Assembly (NCBI GenBank): GCA_039725955.1
Contig: CP091034.1
Location: 2,294,001-2,358,000 of the forward strand
Reading direction: 5' to 3'
From: Sinorhizobium sp. B11
Lineage (GTDB): Bacteria > Pseudomonadota > Alphaproteobacteria > Rhizobiales > Rhizobiaceae
DNA: 64,000 bases
The position numbers and the translations under genes were made by a program. The first letter of the stretch is position 1; every line of letters starts with the position of its first letter. The notes beneath the pieces are model-generated. The model made no database searches. It had not been told where the DNA came from and was given only the letters and a program-made list of their open reading frames with translations. Shown here one piece after another: positions 16,591 to 25,403 of this stretch.

Positions 16591-17586
16591 TTGAGACATC
16601 GTCAGAGGGAAAATCCGCAACGGCAGCGCTTTCGGGCGAGAGCCATGCTTGCCGTGACGGCATCGATCTTCATCGCTTCCGGCTCGGCGCACGCCGTCCA
16701 GGCCGCCGATCTCGTCATCGCTGTGCCCAACTGGCCGTCCGGCCAGGCGACCGCCAATATTCTCAAGGTTGCGATCGGCAAGACATTCGGCCTTGAGGCC
16801 GACCTGCGCGAGATGGGCGAGCTCAATGCCTTTGCCGGTCTCGAGAGCGGCGAGCTCGACATCCACCCGGAGGTCTGGCGGCCGAACCTCGATGCGGCGA
16901 TCGAAAAATATGTCGATGACAAGAAGGCGGTAGTTCTGGCAAAACGCGCCGTTGCCGCCTGGCAGGGCCTCTGCGCCACCGAGGACGCCGAAAAGGCCGG
17001 CATCAAGAGCGTCAAGGACCTCTCGGACCCTGAAAAGGGCGCCCTGCTCGACACTGACGGTGATGGCCGCGGCGAGCTTTGGATCGGTGCACCGACCTGG
17101 ACCTCGGCAAGCATCGAGCGGGTACGCGCCCTGAGCTACGGCTACGCTAAAAATCTGGCGCTGGTGGAAGCGGAAGAGGATGTCGGCATGGCCGCCGTCG
17201 ATGCCGCAGTCGCCACCGGCAGGCCGATGGTCTTTGCCTGCTACGCGCCGCACAACGTCTTCGAGCTGCACAAGGTGATACGGCTGCAGGAACCGGCCTA
17301 TGATCCCGCAGAATGGAAGATCGCACCCGGCAGCGATCCTCTCTGGATCGAGCATTCGAAGGCCGATGTCGCCTGGCCGCCATCGGAATTCCACATCGCC
17401 TGGTCGGCATCCTTCGGTCAGAAACATGCCGATGTCGCCGCCTTCCTCCAGAAGGTCGACCTGACGCCGCAGGAAGTGACCATGATGACCTACGCGCTGC
17501 AGGTGGAGCGCACACCGCCTGCCGCCTATGCGGAAAAATGGGTGGCCGACAATGCCGCCCGCATTGAGGGATGGGCAAAGCCATGA
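16591..17586 (+). CDS. ProX-like glycine betaine/choline-type binding protein
   Basis: I place the start at a TTG at 16591 with GGAGGG upstream. This gives a basic N-region (RHRQRENPQRQRFRAR) before the hydrophobic signal core and an AVQAAD cleavage. The ATG at 16645 would lack the basic part. The mature protein is an OpuAC/ProX-type periplasmic binding domain: VIAVPNWPSGQATANIL, GELDIHPEVWRPN and WIGAPTW. No permease or ATPase gene is adjacent. It overlaps the next gene by four bases (ATGA). Confidence 0.8.
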   Translation: MRHRQRENPQRQRFRARAMLAVTASIFIASGSAHAVQAADLVIAVPNWPSGQATANILKVAIGKTFGLEADLREMGELNAFAGLESGELDIHPEVWRPNLDAAIEKYVDDKKAVVLAKRAVAAWQGLCATEDAEKAGIKSVKDLSDPEKGALLDTDGDGRGELWIGAPTWTSASIERVRALSYGYAKNLALVEAEEDVGMAAVDAAVATGRPMVFACYAPHNVFELHKVIRLQEPAYDPAEWKIAPGSDPLWIEHSKADVAWPPSEFHIAWSASFGQKHADVAAFLQKVDLTPQEVTMMTYALQVERTPPAAYAEKWVADNAARIEGWAKP

Positions 17587-18242
17587 GCCGGACATTGCAA
17601 AAAGCCGCCCTCGCCGCGCTCGCGCTCGGTTTCGCCGCCTGTGTCGCCCTTGCTGCCGGCACGCAGATCTACGATCCCAAGACCCGGCAATGGGTCGATT
17701 ACGACAAGAACACGGCCCGTAAATACTTCGCCCGCAACAAGCAGGTTCCGGATGCCTTCCGCCGGCAGGTCGTGACCTTCCGCACGGCGGAGGAGCCGGG
17801 CACGATCATCATCGACGGCAACCAGCATTTTCTCTATCTCGTGCAGCCCGGCGGCCAGGCGATCCGCTACGGCATCGGGGTCGGGCGCGAAGGCTTCGGC
17901 TGGGCCGGTATCGTGCGCGTCGGGCGCACAGCCGAATGGCCGACCTGGACCCCGCCCGCCGAAATGGTGGCCCGCGATCCGAACGCCGCCAAATGGGCGG
18001 CCGGCCAGCCAGGCGGCCCGGACAACCCGCTCGGCGCCCGCGCCCTCTATCTCTATGCCGGCGACGCCGACACGATCTACCGCATCCACGGAACGCCGGA
18101 ATCCTGGTCGATCGGCCTCGACGTATCCTCGGGCTGCATTCGCATGAACAATGACGACATCATCGACCTGCACTCACGGATCAAGGTCGGCGCCAAGGTC
18201 ATCGTCCTGATGCAGGGCGCGGCCCTCTACAAGGGCGTCTGA
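17583..18242 (+). CDS. L,D-transpeptidase (YkuD domain)
   Basis: The protein is 219 aa from the ATG overlapping the upstream stop. An ATG four codons earlier is also in frame. A signal peptide (hydrophobic ALAALALGFAACVALAAG) precedes a YkuD catalytic domain ending in the signature HGTPESWSIGLDVSSGCIRM with catalytic Cys. The motif IIIDGNQHFLYLV is typical of the domain start. Rhizobiales use such enzymes for 3-3 peptidoglycan crosslinks and polar growth, or to anchor outer-membrane proteins. Coupling to a ProX-like protein gene is unusual. Confidence 0.9.
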   Translation: MSRTLQKAALAALALGFAACVALAAGTQIYDPKTRQWVDYDKNTARKYFARNKQVPDAFRRQVVTFRTAEEPGTIIIDGNQHFLYLVQPGGQAIRYGIGVGREGFGWAGIVRVGRTAEWPTWTPPAEMVARDPNAAKWAAGQPGGPDNPLGARALYLYAGDADTIYRIHGTPESWSIGLDVSSGCIRMNNDDIIDLHSRIKVGAKVIVLMQGAALYKGV

Positions 18243-18287
18243 CGGTGGATGGCATCAGAGCGTGAGTGTTTCAAACGGGGGATCAAC

Positions 18288-18602
18288 ATGCGCATTTTCC
18301 TGAAGAGCCGGCCGCTTCCGGCCCTGCTCCTTTGCTCGCTCTCGGCATTGGCAGCCTGCCAGTCGGCCCCGCCGCCGGACCAGATGTCGCGCACGGCGGT
18401 CGAGACCGCACCCGCCGACCTGCAGCTCCTCTGCGCCGATGCCGCCGCCAAGCAGGCCGGTCTCGACAGGGCGAAAATCCTGCCGACAGGCTCGCGTCCG
18501 GTCGAAGCCGGCGGCTTCAGCGTTGACCTCGATGCCTCCGGCCGCAAGTTCGCCTGCGTCATTGACCGGACGGGCGTGGTGAGGAGCGTTCAGCCCGTCT
18601 AG
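18288..18602 (+). CDS. Small lipoprotein
   Basis: The protein is 104 aa from the ATG at 18288 with GGGGGA upstream. A lipoprotein signal ends in LSALAAC (lipobox, Cys near residue 23). The mature part is short, with two further Cys (LLCADA, KFACVI) and a C-terminal VDLDASGRKFACVIDRTG that looks like a compact PepSY/YgdI-like fold. No firm family can be given. It lies 45 bases after the L,D-transpeptidase on the same strand and is likely cotranscribed, so it is probably an envelope component. Confidence 0.75.
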   Translation: MRIFLKSRPLPALLLCSLSALAACQSAPPPDQMSRTAVETAPADLQLLCADAAAKQAGLDRAKILPTGSRPVEAGGFSVDLDASGRKFACVIDRTGVVRSVQPV

Positions 18603-18684
18603 GCGCGGACCGCCTTCCCGAAGAGACCCCCGAAAAGACCGCTGTGCCGTTGCGAGGTGATGGGCTCGCCGCCCGGCTGCCGCC

Positions 18685-18734
18685 GTTCTCTTTTGAAAAT
18701 TATCCGGACTGTCGGGTAATCTTCAAAAAAGAAC
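18685..18734. promoter_or_regulatory. 22-bp-stem hairpin upstream of the RTX gene
   Basis: Two 22-base arms (18685-18706 and 18713-18734) match at 19 of 22 positions around a six-base loop GACTGT. All three mismatches are transitions that can pair as G-U in at least one RNA strand. It lies 79 bases before the start codon. It may be a transcript hairpin, an operator or a mobile-repeat remnant. Confidence 0.6.
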
Positions 18735-18812
18735 GGTATGGTAGCAATACGGATCGGATCTGCAGCACCCCATTCATTCATTCGGTTACTATCTGTCTGA
18801 GGAGGAAGGTAA

Positions 18813-21152
18813 ATGCCGTTTGCGGAATCTCAGGTCAACACATTCACGGTCAATTCTCAGTACAGTACTGTGACCACCCAGCTACCGGGCGGCGGATGGG
18901 TGATCACATGGGCCTCCACCCTAGAGGATGGCAGCGGTACCGGCGTCTACCAGCAGGTCTTCGACGCCACAGGCTCCCCCTCCGGTCCTGAAACCCGCGT
19001 CAACACCATCGTCGAGGGCAACCAGGAGATGCCGGCCATCGCCGCCCTTGCCGATGGCGGTTGGGTCATTACCTGGGGAGACCAGGGCATCTCCACGCCT
19101 GGGGTCTATCAGCAGGCATTCAACGCTGATGGTACGCCGCGCGGCAACGAGACCCAGGTCAACACCTATGAAGGCGGGGGACAGGGGCTACGGTCGGTCA
19201 TGGGGCTTTCTGACGGAGGCTGGGTCGTCAGCTGGCTGTCGGTAGGCCAGGGCGGGACCTATCAGCAGGCCTACGCCGCCGACGGCTCCAAGGTCGGTGG
19301 AGAGACCCTTACAAACGCCAGTTCGATGGCGCCGCTCGATGGCGGCGGCTGGGTCGTTACTGGGACCCTGCAGGACGGTTCGCAAACCGGCATATTCCAG
19401 CAGATCTACAATGCCGACGGCACGCCGCACGGCGGGCAAACCCCCGTCAATACCTACACCGATTCCTATCAGGGCAGCCCGACGGTGGTGACACGTGACG
19501 GCGGCTGGGTCGTCATCTGGGGATCCAATGGCCAGGACGGTTCGAGCGGCGGGATCTATCAGCAGGCCTACAATGCCGATGGAACACGGTTCGGCACCGA
19601 GACACGCGTCAATACCACAACCGGCGGCAACCAGGGCTACCATACCTCCGCCGCATTGGACGGCGGCGGCTGGGTGGTGATCTGGCTCTCGGGCGACGCC
19701 CACATGATGCAGCAGGCCTACAATGCGAACGGGACGCCACAAGGCGTCGAGACCCAGGTCGATACCGACGGCATGTATGCCTCGAACCAGAAGGTGACGG
19801 CTCTTTCCGATGGCGGCTGGGTGGTGACCTGGACGGTGATCGGCAGTTCGGAGACCTTCTATCACGTCTATCAGCAGGCGTTTAATGCCGACGGGACGAA
19901 AAACGGCGACGAGACGCTCCTCAACACGCTGACCCATACCTACAAGGATATGCCCCAGGTGGCAGCACTCGATGACGGCGGTTGGGTCGTCAGCTGGGCG
20001 TCCGACAGTGATTACAACGACGTCAACGGATATAATGACGGCATCTTCCAGGTCCGCTTCGATACCGACGCCCATGCGGTGGAGATTCCCGGCAGTCGCA
20101 TCTACGGCACCTATCCCGACAAGAACCTGGTCGGCACCCCCGCAGACGACGCCATCTACGCAAGCTCCGGCAATGACACGCTGACAGGCCTTGCCGGCAA
20201 CGACCATCTGGACGGAGGATACGGCCACGACCGGATGACGGGCGGCCTCGGCGACGACACCTACGTCGTCGATACCGCTGCCGACAGGGTGATCGAGCTG
20301 GCGAGCCAAGGTACCGACACGATCCTTGCCCAGGTGAGCTACTCGCTTGGGGCCAATGTCGAGAACCTCGCCTTCGTCGCGGAAGGCAATCTCTACGGAA
20401 GCGGCAACGCGCTCGACAACGTCATGACGGGCAACAGCGGCAACAATAGTCTCGGCGGCGCAGCGGGTAACGACACGCTTTCCGGTCTCGACGGCAACGA
20501 CTATCTCGATGGCGGCGCCGGCAATGACACGCTCTACGGCGGCTCCGGCGATGACATACTCGCTGGTGGCACCGGCGACGACACCATGGATGGCGGAGCA
20601 GGAAACGACAAGTACAAGGTCGACAGCGCCGGCGACGTCGTCCACGACACCGGCGACGACCCCTCGTATTTCACCGATATCATCTATTCCACCGCCGAGA
20701 CCTATTCGCTCGCCGGAACGGGAGCCGAGAGCCTGATCCTTCAGGCCGGCGCCGTGACCGGGATCGGCGATGCCGGCAACAACCAGATAACAGGCAATGC
20801 CGCGGCCAACACGATTGTCAGCGGCGGCGGCAGTGACGGCCTGGCCGGCGGCGGCGGCGCCGATACTTTCGTCCTTGCCGCACCGAGCCCATCGAACTTC
20901 GTTTTCATCGGCGATTTCGGCGCGGACGACTTCCTGTCGTTCACGTCCAGCGACTTCCAGGGCATGACGGCATCCACCCTGGATTACCATGTCGGCAAGA
21001 CCGCGATCGGCACGGACGCCCAGTTCTACTTCAACACGTCCGACCGCACGCTCTATTGGGACGATGACGGCACCGGAGGAGACGGCGCCGTCGGCATTGC
21101 CATGCTGAACGGAGCCTATGTCCTCCAATCCGGCGACTTGCTGTTCGCCTGA
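18813..21152 (+). CDS. RTX protein with eight GGWV repeats (type I secretion substrate)
   Basis: The protein is 779 aa without a Sec signal, as expected for type I secretion. Residues about 25-420 hold eight repeats of 43-58 residues. Each contains (D)GGWVxxW, then YQQxxNADGTxxGxET and VNT. The repeat number and beta pattern suggest a beta-propeller. From about residue 440 follow calcium-binding RTX nonapeptides such as GGYGHDRMTGGLGDDTYVVD, then NDTLSGLDGNDYLDGGAGND and similar blocks. The C-terminus (FVFIGDFGADDFLSF) matches RTX secretion ends. AGGAGG precedes the start. No type I transporter is nearby. It is probably an adhesin or matrix protein. Confidence 0.88.
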   Translation: MPFAESQVNTFTVNSQYSTVTTQLPGGGWVITWASTLEDGSGTGVYQQVFDATGSPSGPETRVNTIVEGNQEMPAIAALADGGWVITWGDQGISTPGVYQQAFNADGTPRGNETQVNTYEGGGQGLRSVMGLSDGGWVVSWLSVGQGGTYQQAYAADGSKVGGETLTNASSMAPLDGGGWVVTGTLQDGSQTGIFQQIYNADGTPHGGQTPVNTYTDSYQGSPTVVTRDGGWVVIWGSNGQDGSSGGIYQQAYNADGTRFGTETRVNTTTGGNQGYHTSAALDGGGWVVIWLSGDAHMMQQAYNANGTPQGVETQVDTDGMYASNQKVTALSDGGWVVTWTVIGSSETFYHVYQQAFNADGTKNGDETLLNTLTHTYKDMPQVAALDDGGWVVSWASDSDYNDVNGYNDGIFQVRFDTDAHAVEIPGSRIYGTYPDKNLVGTPADDAIYASSGNDTLTGLAGNDHLDGGYGHDRMTGGLGDDTYVVDTAADRVIELASQGTDTILAQVSYSLGANVENLAFVAEGNLYGSGNALDNVMTGNSGNNSLGGAAGNDTLSGLDGNDYLDGGAGNDTLYGGSGDDILAGGTGDDTMDGGAGNDKYKVDSAGDVVHDTGDDPSYFTDIIYSTAETYSLAGTGAESLILQAGAVTGIGDAGNNQITGNAAANTIVSGGGSDGLAGGGGADTFVLAAPSPSNFVFIGDFGADDFLSFTSSDFQGMTASTLDYHVGKTAIGTDAQFYFNTSDRTLYWDDDGTGGDGAVGIAMLNGAYVLQSGDLLFA

Positions 21153-21195
21153 CGGGCGTCGACCACGGCAGGAAGACCTTTCTGTTGCCAAGGGA

Positions 21196-21222
21196 CGAGC
21201 GGTTCAGCGACCGCTCGCCCTT
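21196..21222 (+). terminator. Rho-independent terminator of the RTX gene
   Basis: A perfect 8-bp stem CGAGCGGT/ACCGCTCG (21196-21203 and 21210-21217) is followed by CCCTTTTG. It lies 44 bases after the stop and faces the convergent EF-hand gene. Confidence 0.75.
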
Positions 21223-21249
21223 TTGTCTCCCTTACCCGGCCGCAGCAGG

Positions 21250-21822
21250 TTATTTGAACTCGTCATAAAGCGAGAGCAGCGAGGCCTGCACGGCGATCGT
21301 CGTCTTGATCGTTTCCGCCATTGCCGGCTTCTTGCTTTCTACGTCGATGGCATCCTGGAAATTCTGCAGCGTCTCCTTGGAAGCCTCCAGGGCCTGCGTC
21401 CGGATGCGCTCGACCATGTCGGCATCGAGATGGCCGACCTTGAGCGGCAAAAGGATCTTCAGCCCCTCGATGATCTCATCCTTGTCGATTGCCCCCTTGC
21501 CGGCGGGATCGAAGGTCGACCAGCGGTCTTCGGCGGCATCGATATCGAAGATCCTGTTATCGGCATCGGCAAGCCGCTTTTGCGCGGCCATGTATTCGTC
21601 CTTGCTCATCATCCCGTCACCATCGATGTCGGCGTCATCGAGCGTTTGCTGGGCGGTACGATCGTAGAGGTCGGCCAGCAACTGGTCGTCCGATTTTGCA
21701 GGAAGCGCGTTCGCCGCTTCCCCTGATGTCTTCTCGTATTTCTCCTCGCCGAAAACGGAAACGGCGACCCTGGGCATGGCATTGAAAACGCTGCGGACTG
21801 AATTATCGGAACCGACGATCAC
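21250..21822 (-). CDS. EF-hand calcium-binding protein
   Basis: The protein is 190 aa with no signal peptide. One canonical EF-hand loop is DADIDGDGMMSKDE near residues 63-76. A second, degenerate one is DPAGKGAIDKDE near 105-116. The rest is helical. The N-terminus (MIVGSDNSVRSVFNAM) resembles rhizobial EF-hand proteins of unknown role. It converges on the RTX gene, and a second protein of related layout is encoded at 50.06-50.42 kb. A calcium link with the RTX protein is tempting but only inferred. Confidence 0.8.
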   Translation of the reverse strand: MIVGSDNSVRSVFNAMPRVAVSVFGEEKYEKTSGEAANALPAKSDDQLLADLYDRTAQQTLDDADIDGDGMMSKDEYMAAQKRLADADNRIFDIDAAEDRWSTFDPAGKGAIDKDEIIEGLKILLPLKVGHLDADMVERIRTQALEASKETLQNFQDAIDVESKKPAMAETIKTTIAVQASLLSLYDEFK

Positions 21823-21969
21823 GGTGTCTCATCCTTCTGTTTGGCGTGTTGATGCGCGCAAACTGGAAAGCGGAGCTTGCATGAAACTGGCCGAAAACCT
21901 GTGTCGGCGCCTTGTGTTATAACGGTAACGAAATTCCCGAAACTGCAGCGCCCGGGACGGGAGGGCGGT

Positions 21970-22896
21970 CTATTCTCCCGCCTGCAGAACCGGGGGATAG
22001 GCGGCACTGCCCTCCCCGCCGAGCCGCTCCAGCATGATTTCGATCAGCGCCCGCACCTTGGCCGGCACATGCGGCCCTGGCGGACGCACCACGTAGATCG
22101 CGCCCTCGTCCAGATAATATTCGACCAGCAGCGGCACGAGCGTGCCCTTGCGGATCTCGTCGGAGACGATGAAGGACGGCAGCTCCGCCACGCCGAGCCC
22201 GGCAATCGTCCAGCCCAGGTGCACCTCGGCATTATCGGTCAGAAGCCGTCCATTCGGGCGGATCGACACGATGCGCTTGCCGGCACGGAACTTCCATTCC
22301 GGAATATGGCGCCCGGAATAGATGATGCAGTCATGCGAAAGCAGGTCTTCGGGCCTCTCGGGGCGACCGTTGCGGGCGAGATAATCGGGGCTGGCGACGA
22401 TGAAGGGCCTGACCGGCGCGATGCGGCGCGCGATCAGCGAGGGATCGCGCAGCTCGAAGAGCCGGATCGCCGCATCGTAATGTTCGTTGATGAGGTCGAC
22501 GGCGCGCTCGGAGAAGGAGACATCGATCTCGAGGCGCGGATGGCGGCCGGCAAGCTCGGTCAGGATGGGGCCGAGATAGCGCTGCCCGAAGGCAAGCGGT
22601 GCGGCGAGCCTCAGGCGCCCGGTAACATCGCCGCCGGCATAGGTGGCGACCGCATCCCGCGCCTCCTCGAGTTCGGCAAGAATGCGCCCGCAGCGCGCCT
22701 TGAATTCGAGCCCGGCCTCCGTGGCGCTGATGCCGCGCGTGCTGCGGTTAATCAGCCGCGCCCCAAGATCAGTCTCCATGCGCGCGATGCGCCGGCTGAC
22801 GATCGACTTGGACACGCCGAGGCTCTGGGCGGCACGATTGAAGCCGCCGCTTTCGACCACCGCCACGAAGCTTCTGATATCATCCAGGTCGATCAT
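21970..22896 (-). CDS. LysR family transcriptional regulator
   Basis: The protein is 308 aa. The N-terminal HTH opens MIDLDDIRSFVAVVESGGFNRAAQ (in part), then SLGVSKSIVSRRIARMETDLG. The substrate-binding domain is of the DhcR/CrgA-like group (RLRLAAPLAFGQRYL, YDAAIRLFEL, GRLLTDNAEV). Such regulators commonly control a divergent oxidoreductase, but here the divergent gene is a histidine kinase. A GCAACACCCTGTTGC dyad lies 17 bases upstream of its start and is a candidate autoregulatory site. Confidence 0.9.
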   Translation of the reverse strand: MIDLDDIRSFVAVVESGGFNRAAQSLGVSKSIVSRRIARMETDLGARLINRSTRGISATEAGLEFKARCGRILAELEEARDAVATYAGGDVTGRLRLAAPLAFGQRYLGPILTELAGRHPRLEIDVSFSERAVDLINEHYDAAIRLFELRDPSLIARRIAPVRPFIVASPDYLARNGRPERPEDLLSHDCIIYSGRHIPEWKFRAGKRIVSIRPNGRLLTDNAEVHLGWTIAGLGVAELPSFIVSDEIRKGTLVPLLVEYYLDEGAIYVVRPPGPHVPAKVRALIEIMLERLGGEGSAAYPPVLQAGE

Positions 22897-23156
22897 CTAT
22901 GTTCCACTGAGCGCAACACCCTGTTGCCGGAAGCGGGCATTGTGCCACCCTTTGCCCCGCTTTACCTTGGCTTCGACTCTATTCAGCCTGATGGCTACTA
23001 TCATGACCGATATGGTGCCGCCAATGGCGGCCGCAGGTGGATGCGCGCCCGCAGAATGCGCGCGCCCGCAACGAAGAGGCATTGTCTCGGACAAACTATT
23101 GCACCCGCCGGAACATCCGGCCTGAAACATAGTGGCTGAGCGTATAGGAAGGGCAA
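22897..23156. promoter_or_regulatory. LysR/histidine-kinase divergent spacer with a dyad
   Basis: The spacer is 260 bases with no credible gene. A perfect dyad GCAACA-CCC-TGTTGC lies at 22913-22927, close to the LysR start, as expected for autoregulation. AGGAAGGG precedes the histidine kinase ATG. Otherwise the spacer is GC-rich with no clear promoter boxes. Confidence 0.4.
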
Positions 23157-24455
23157 ATGGCCGACACGCCGATAGCGCGGAACATCGCTGCTCGATGGGA
23201 TGACGCCAGACATGGCGAGCGCTCTGTCGCGCAGCCGCCGATCGTCGTCATCCAAGGCGGCGCTAACGGCGATCTGCCGGCAAGGCGTGCGCGCAGCGAG
23301 ACGCACGCTCCAGCCCTCATCCATCATCTTCCGGTCCCGGTCCTGCAGCTCGATCCCACGAGCCTCTGGGCACTACTTTCCGGATCGAAGGCCAGGGGCG
23401 ATGCCGAGCACTTTCTCACGGCGGGCATTTCGCAGGCAGGCCTTTTCGTCAGCGACGCCAACGAGATGGCCGTTTCCCTTTTGCAGGCATCCTCGTGCGA
23501 CGACCTGCAGGGGCCGGCAAGCTATCTGTTTGCCCTATCGCCCCAGACCGGCAGGAGACTGATGCGCGCATGGTTCGAGGGGACGAAGCTCTTCTCGGAG
23601 GTGATGAAGATGCGCAGCTTCAAGGGCGCCATGCTGGATGTCAAACTGTCGGTCACCTTCCCCTCGGCCGAAAGTCCCGAACCGCTGCTGGTCGTGCTCA
23701 CGGATATCACCGAGCGGAGACAACCCGGCGAGCGCGAGGCCGACCCGCTGCATACGGCGCGGCTCTCCATGCTCGGCAGGCTCGCGACTTCGATTGCCCA
23801 TGAGGTCAACCAGCCGCTTGCCGCGATCGTCACCGACTGCGAAACCGCAAGGCTGCATCTGTCGCGCGACGAGCCGAACATCACCAAGCTCAAGGAGATT
23901 GCCGCGCGCATGGCGGCGAGCGCCCATAGGGCGAGCGAAATCGTCAAACACGTCCGCGGCATGGCAAGCGGCCAGGCGACGATACGAAAGCCGCTCGACC
24001 TCAATGAGATCATTGGGGATGCGCTGTCCTTCGTCCGCCACGAGACCGATATGCACGCGATCCGCCTTTCGGTCGCCTGCACTCCCGGCCTGTCCGCCTT
24101 CCTCGGCGACCGCATCCAGATGCAGCAGGTTATCGTCAACCTGCTCCTCAATGCCATCGAGGCCATCGTCAGCAGTGGCAAGCGGCCGCGCCGCATCGAG
24201 ATCGCCACCAGCGCGTCGGGCCAGAGGATACAATTCTCCGTCCGTGACAGCGGCGACGGCATATCAGCCGTCGATCTCGGGCGGATATTCGACTGCTTCT
24301 ACACCACAAAACAGGACGGCGTCGGCGTCGGCCTCTCCATCTGTCAGTCCATCGTCCTCGACCACGGCGGCGATATCAGCGCCGCCAACCACAATGGCGG
24401 CGGCGCCCTTTTCTCCGTCTCGCTGCCGGTGGCCGCAACTGAGACCGATCGGTAG
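23157..24455 (+). CDS. Orphan sensor histidine kinase
   Basis: The protein is 432 aa with no transmembrane segment, so it is a cytosolic sensor. Residues about 50-190 form a PAS-like sensory region ending in LLVVLTDITERR. The transmitter has an H-box IAHEVNQPLAAI (H215), an N-box NLLLNAIEAI, a G1 box DSGDGI, an F-region FYTTK and a G2 box GVGVGLSIC. The HEVNQPL form is typical of FixL/TodS-like kinases. No response regulator is adjacent, so its partner lies elsewhere. It is divergent from a LysR gene. Confidence 0.9.
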   Translation: MADTPIARNIAARWDDARHGERSVAQPPIVVIQGGANGDLPARRARSETHAPALIHHLPVPVLQLDPTSLWALLSGSKARGDAEHFLTAGISQAGLFVSDANEMAVSLLQASSCDDLQGPASYLFALSPQTGRRLMRAWFEGTKLFSEVMKMRSFKGAMLDVKLSVTFPSAESPEPLLVVLTDITERRQPGEREADPLHTARLSMLGRLATSIAHEVNQPLAAIVTDCETARLHLSRDEPNITKLKEIAARMAASAHRASEIVKHVRGMASGQATIRKPLDLNEIIGDALSFVRHETDMHAIRLSVACTPGLSAFLGDRIQMQQVIVNLLLNAIEAIVSSGKRPRRIEIATSASGQRIQFSVRDSGDGISAVDLGRIFDCFYTTKQDGVGVGLSICQSIVLDHGGDISAANHNGGGALFSVSLPVAATETDR

Positions 24456-24597
24456 GCCCAACGCCGGCGTCGCACTGATACTGCAGATCGAGGTTGTGCA
24501 TATCGGCACTGATGCCGGACCGAGCCTCCTGACCGCTTTCCTTTGCTGCGACTGGCCGCTATTGCGTGTCAGCTAAAACACAGGAAGGCGACCGATC

Positions 24598-25176
24598 ATG
24601 ACACGTTCCATCAAGTCCATCGCGGTATTCTGCGGATCGAACTTCGGCGCAACGGACGATTTTGCCGATGGCGCCCGGGCGCTTGGCCGGGCCATGGCGA
24701 GCGAGGGCATCGGCCTCGTCTATGGCGGAACGACCAAGGGCCTGATGGGCGTCGTCGCCGATGCCGTGCTCGAGGCCGGCGGCACGGCGCATGGCGTCAT
24801 CACCGAAAGCCTGCATCAGCGCGGCCATTCGCACCCGAAGCTCACGACGGATGAAATCACGCCGACCCTGCGCCTGCGCAAACAGCGCATGGCCGAGCTC
24901 GCCGATGCCTTCATCGCGCTGCCCGGCGGCATCGGGACGATCGAGGAATTGATGGAGGTCTGGACGATGAACCAGCTCTCCGAGATCGATAAACCCGTCG
25001 GCCTGTTGAATTCTGCGGGCTTCTTCAATGCCTTTCTCAAGTTCATCGACCACATGGTGGAGACGAAATTCCTTCCGCCGGCGCATCGCTATTCAATTTC
25101 AGTCAATGCCGATGCGGGCGGGCTGATTGGAGACCTGAGGGCGTTTCAGCGGGTCGACGTGCCGAAGTGGTTGTGA
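24598..25176 (+). CDS. LOG family protein (cytokinin-activating phosphoribohydrolase type)
   Basis: The protein is 192 aa. It has the TIGR00730 Rossmann signature SIAVFCGSNFG, GLVYGGTTKGLMGVVADA and the catalytic PGGIGTIEEL (residues 109-118) with R94/K95 upstream. LOG proteins cleave cytokinin riboside 5'-monophosphates or AMP to free base and ribose phosphate. In plant-associated bacteria they can produce free cytokinin, though housekeeping nucleotide roles are as likely. The start has AGGAAGG upstream. It appears monocistronic. Confidence 0.92.
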   Translation: MTRSIKSIAVFCGSNFGATDDFADGARALGRAMASEGIGLVYGGTTKGLMGVVADAVLEAGGTAHGVITESLHQRGHSHPKLTTDEITPTLRLRKQRMAELADAFIALPGGIGTIEELMEVWTMNQLSEIDKPVGLLNSAGFFNAFLKFIDHMVETKFLPPAHRYSISVNADAGGLIGDLRAFQRVDVPKWL

Positions 25177-25194
25177 GGGACAGGCTCTCCGACC

Positions 25195-25360
25195 GCCTCC
25201 TCTCTCCCTCATCCCTGTGCTTGTCACAGGGATCCAGCCTGCCAAAGTCCTTGGGCAGGAGAGACTATTTCGCTTGCCGCATATGTCGGCCGTCATTCAC
25301 CGCACGGACGCGCGGTGGCTGGCTTCTCTGATATCCCTGGCGCCGGCGCCAGGGACGCAA
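25195..25360. repeat. Rhizobial intergenic mosaic repeat, copy 2
   Basis: The head (CTCATCCCTGTGCTTGTCAC and on) forms a CCTGTG/CACAGG hairpin. The body GATCCAGC...GGGCAGGAGAGACT matches the copy at 3.3-3.4 kb. A perfect 22-bp palindrome lies at 25334-25355 (centre GGCGCCGGCGCC). The whole space between the LOG and M20 genes is occupied by this element. Confidence 0.7.
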
Positions 25361-25403
25361 GAACGAGGGAGAAGAAAAACACGCTCCTCCCCACCAGTCG
25401 GCC

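Noticed and set aside
18599..18781. Sixty-codon frame on the minus strand over the RTX leader hairpin
   Set aside because: Both strands give similar peptides only because the DNA is palindromic here. There is no ribosome-binding site.
19188..21191. Open frame of 667 codons on the minus strand, opposite the RTX gene
   Set aside because: It mirrors the repetitive RTX coding sequence and has no family features. The plus-strand protein has clear calcium motifs.
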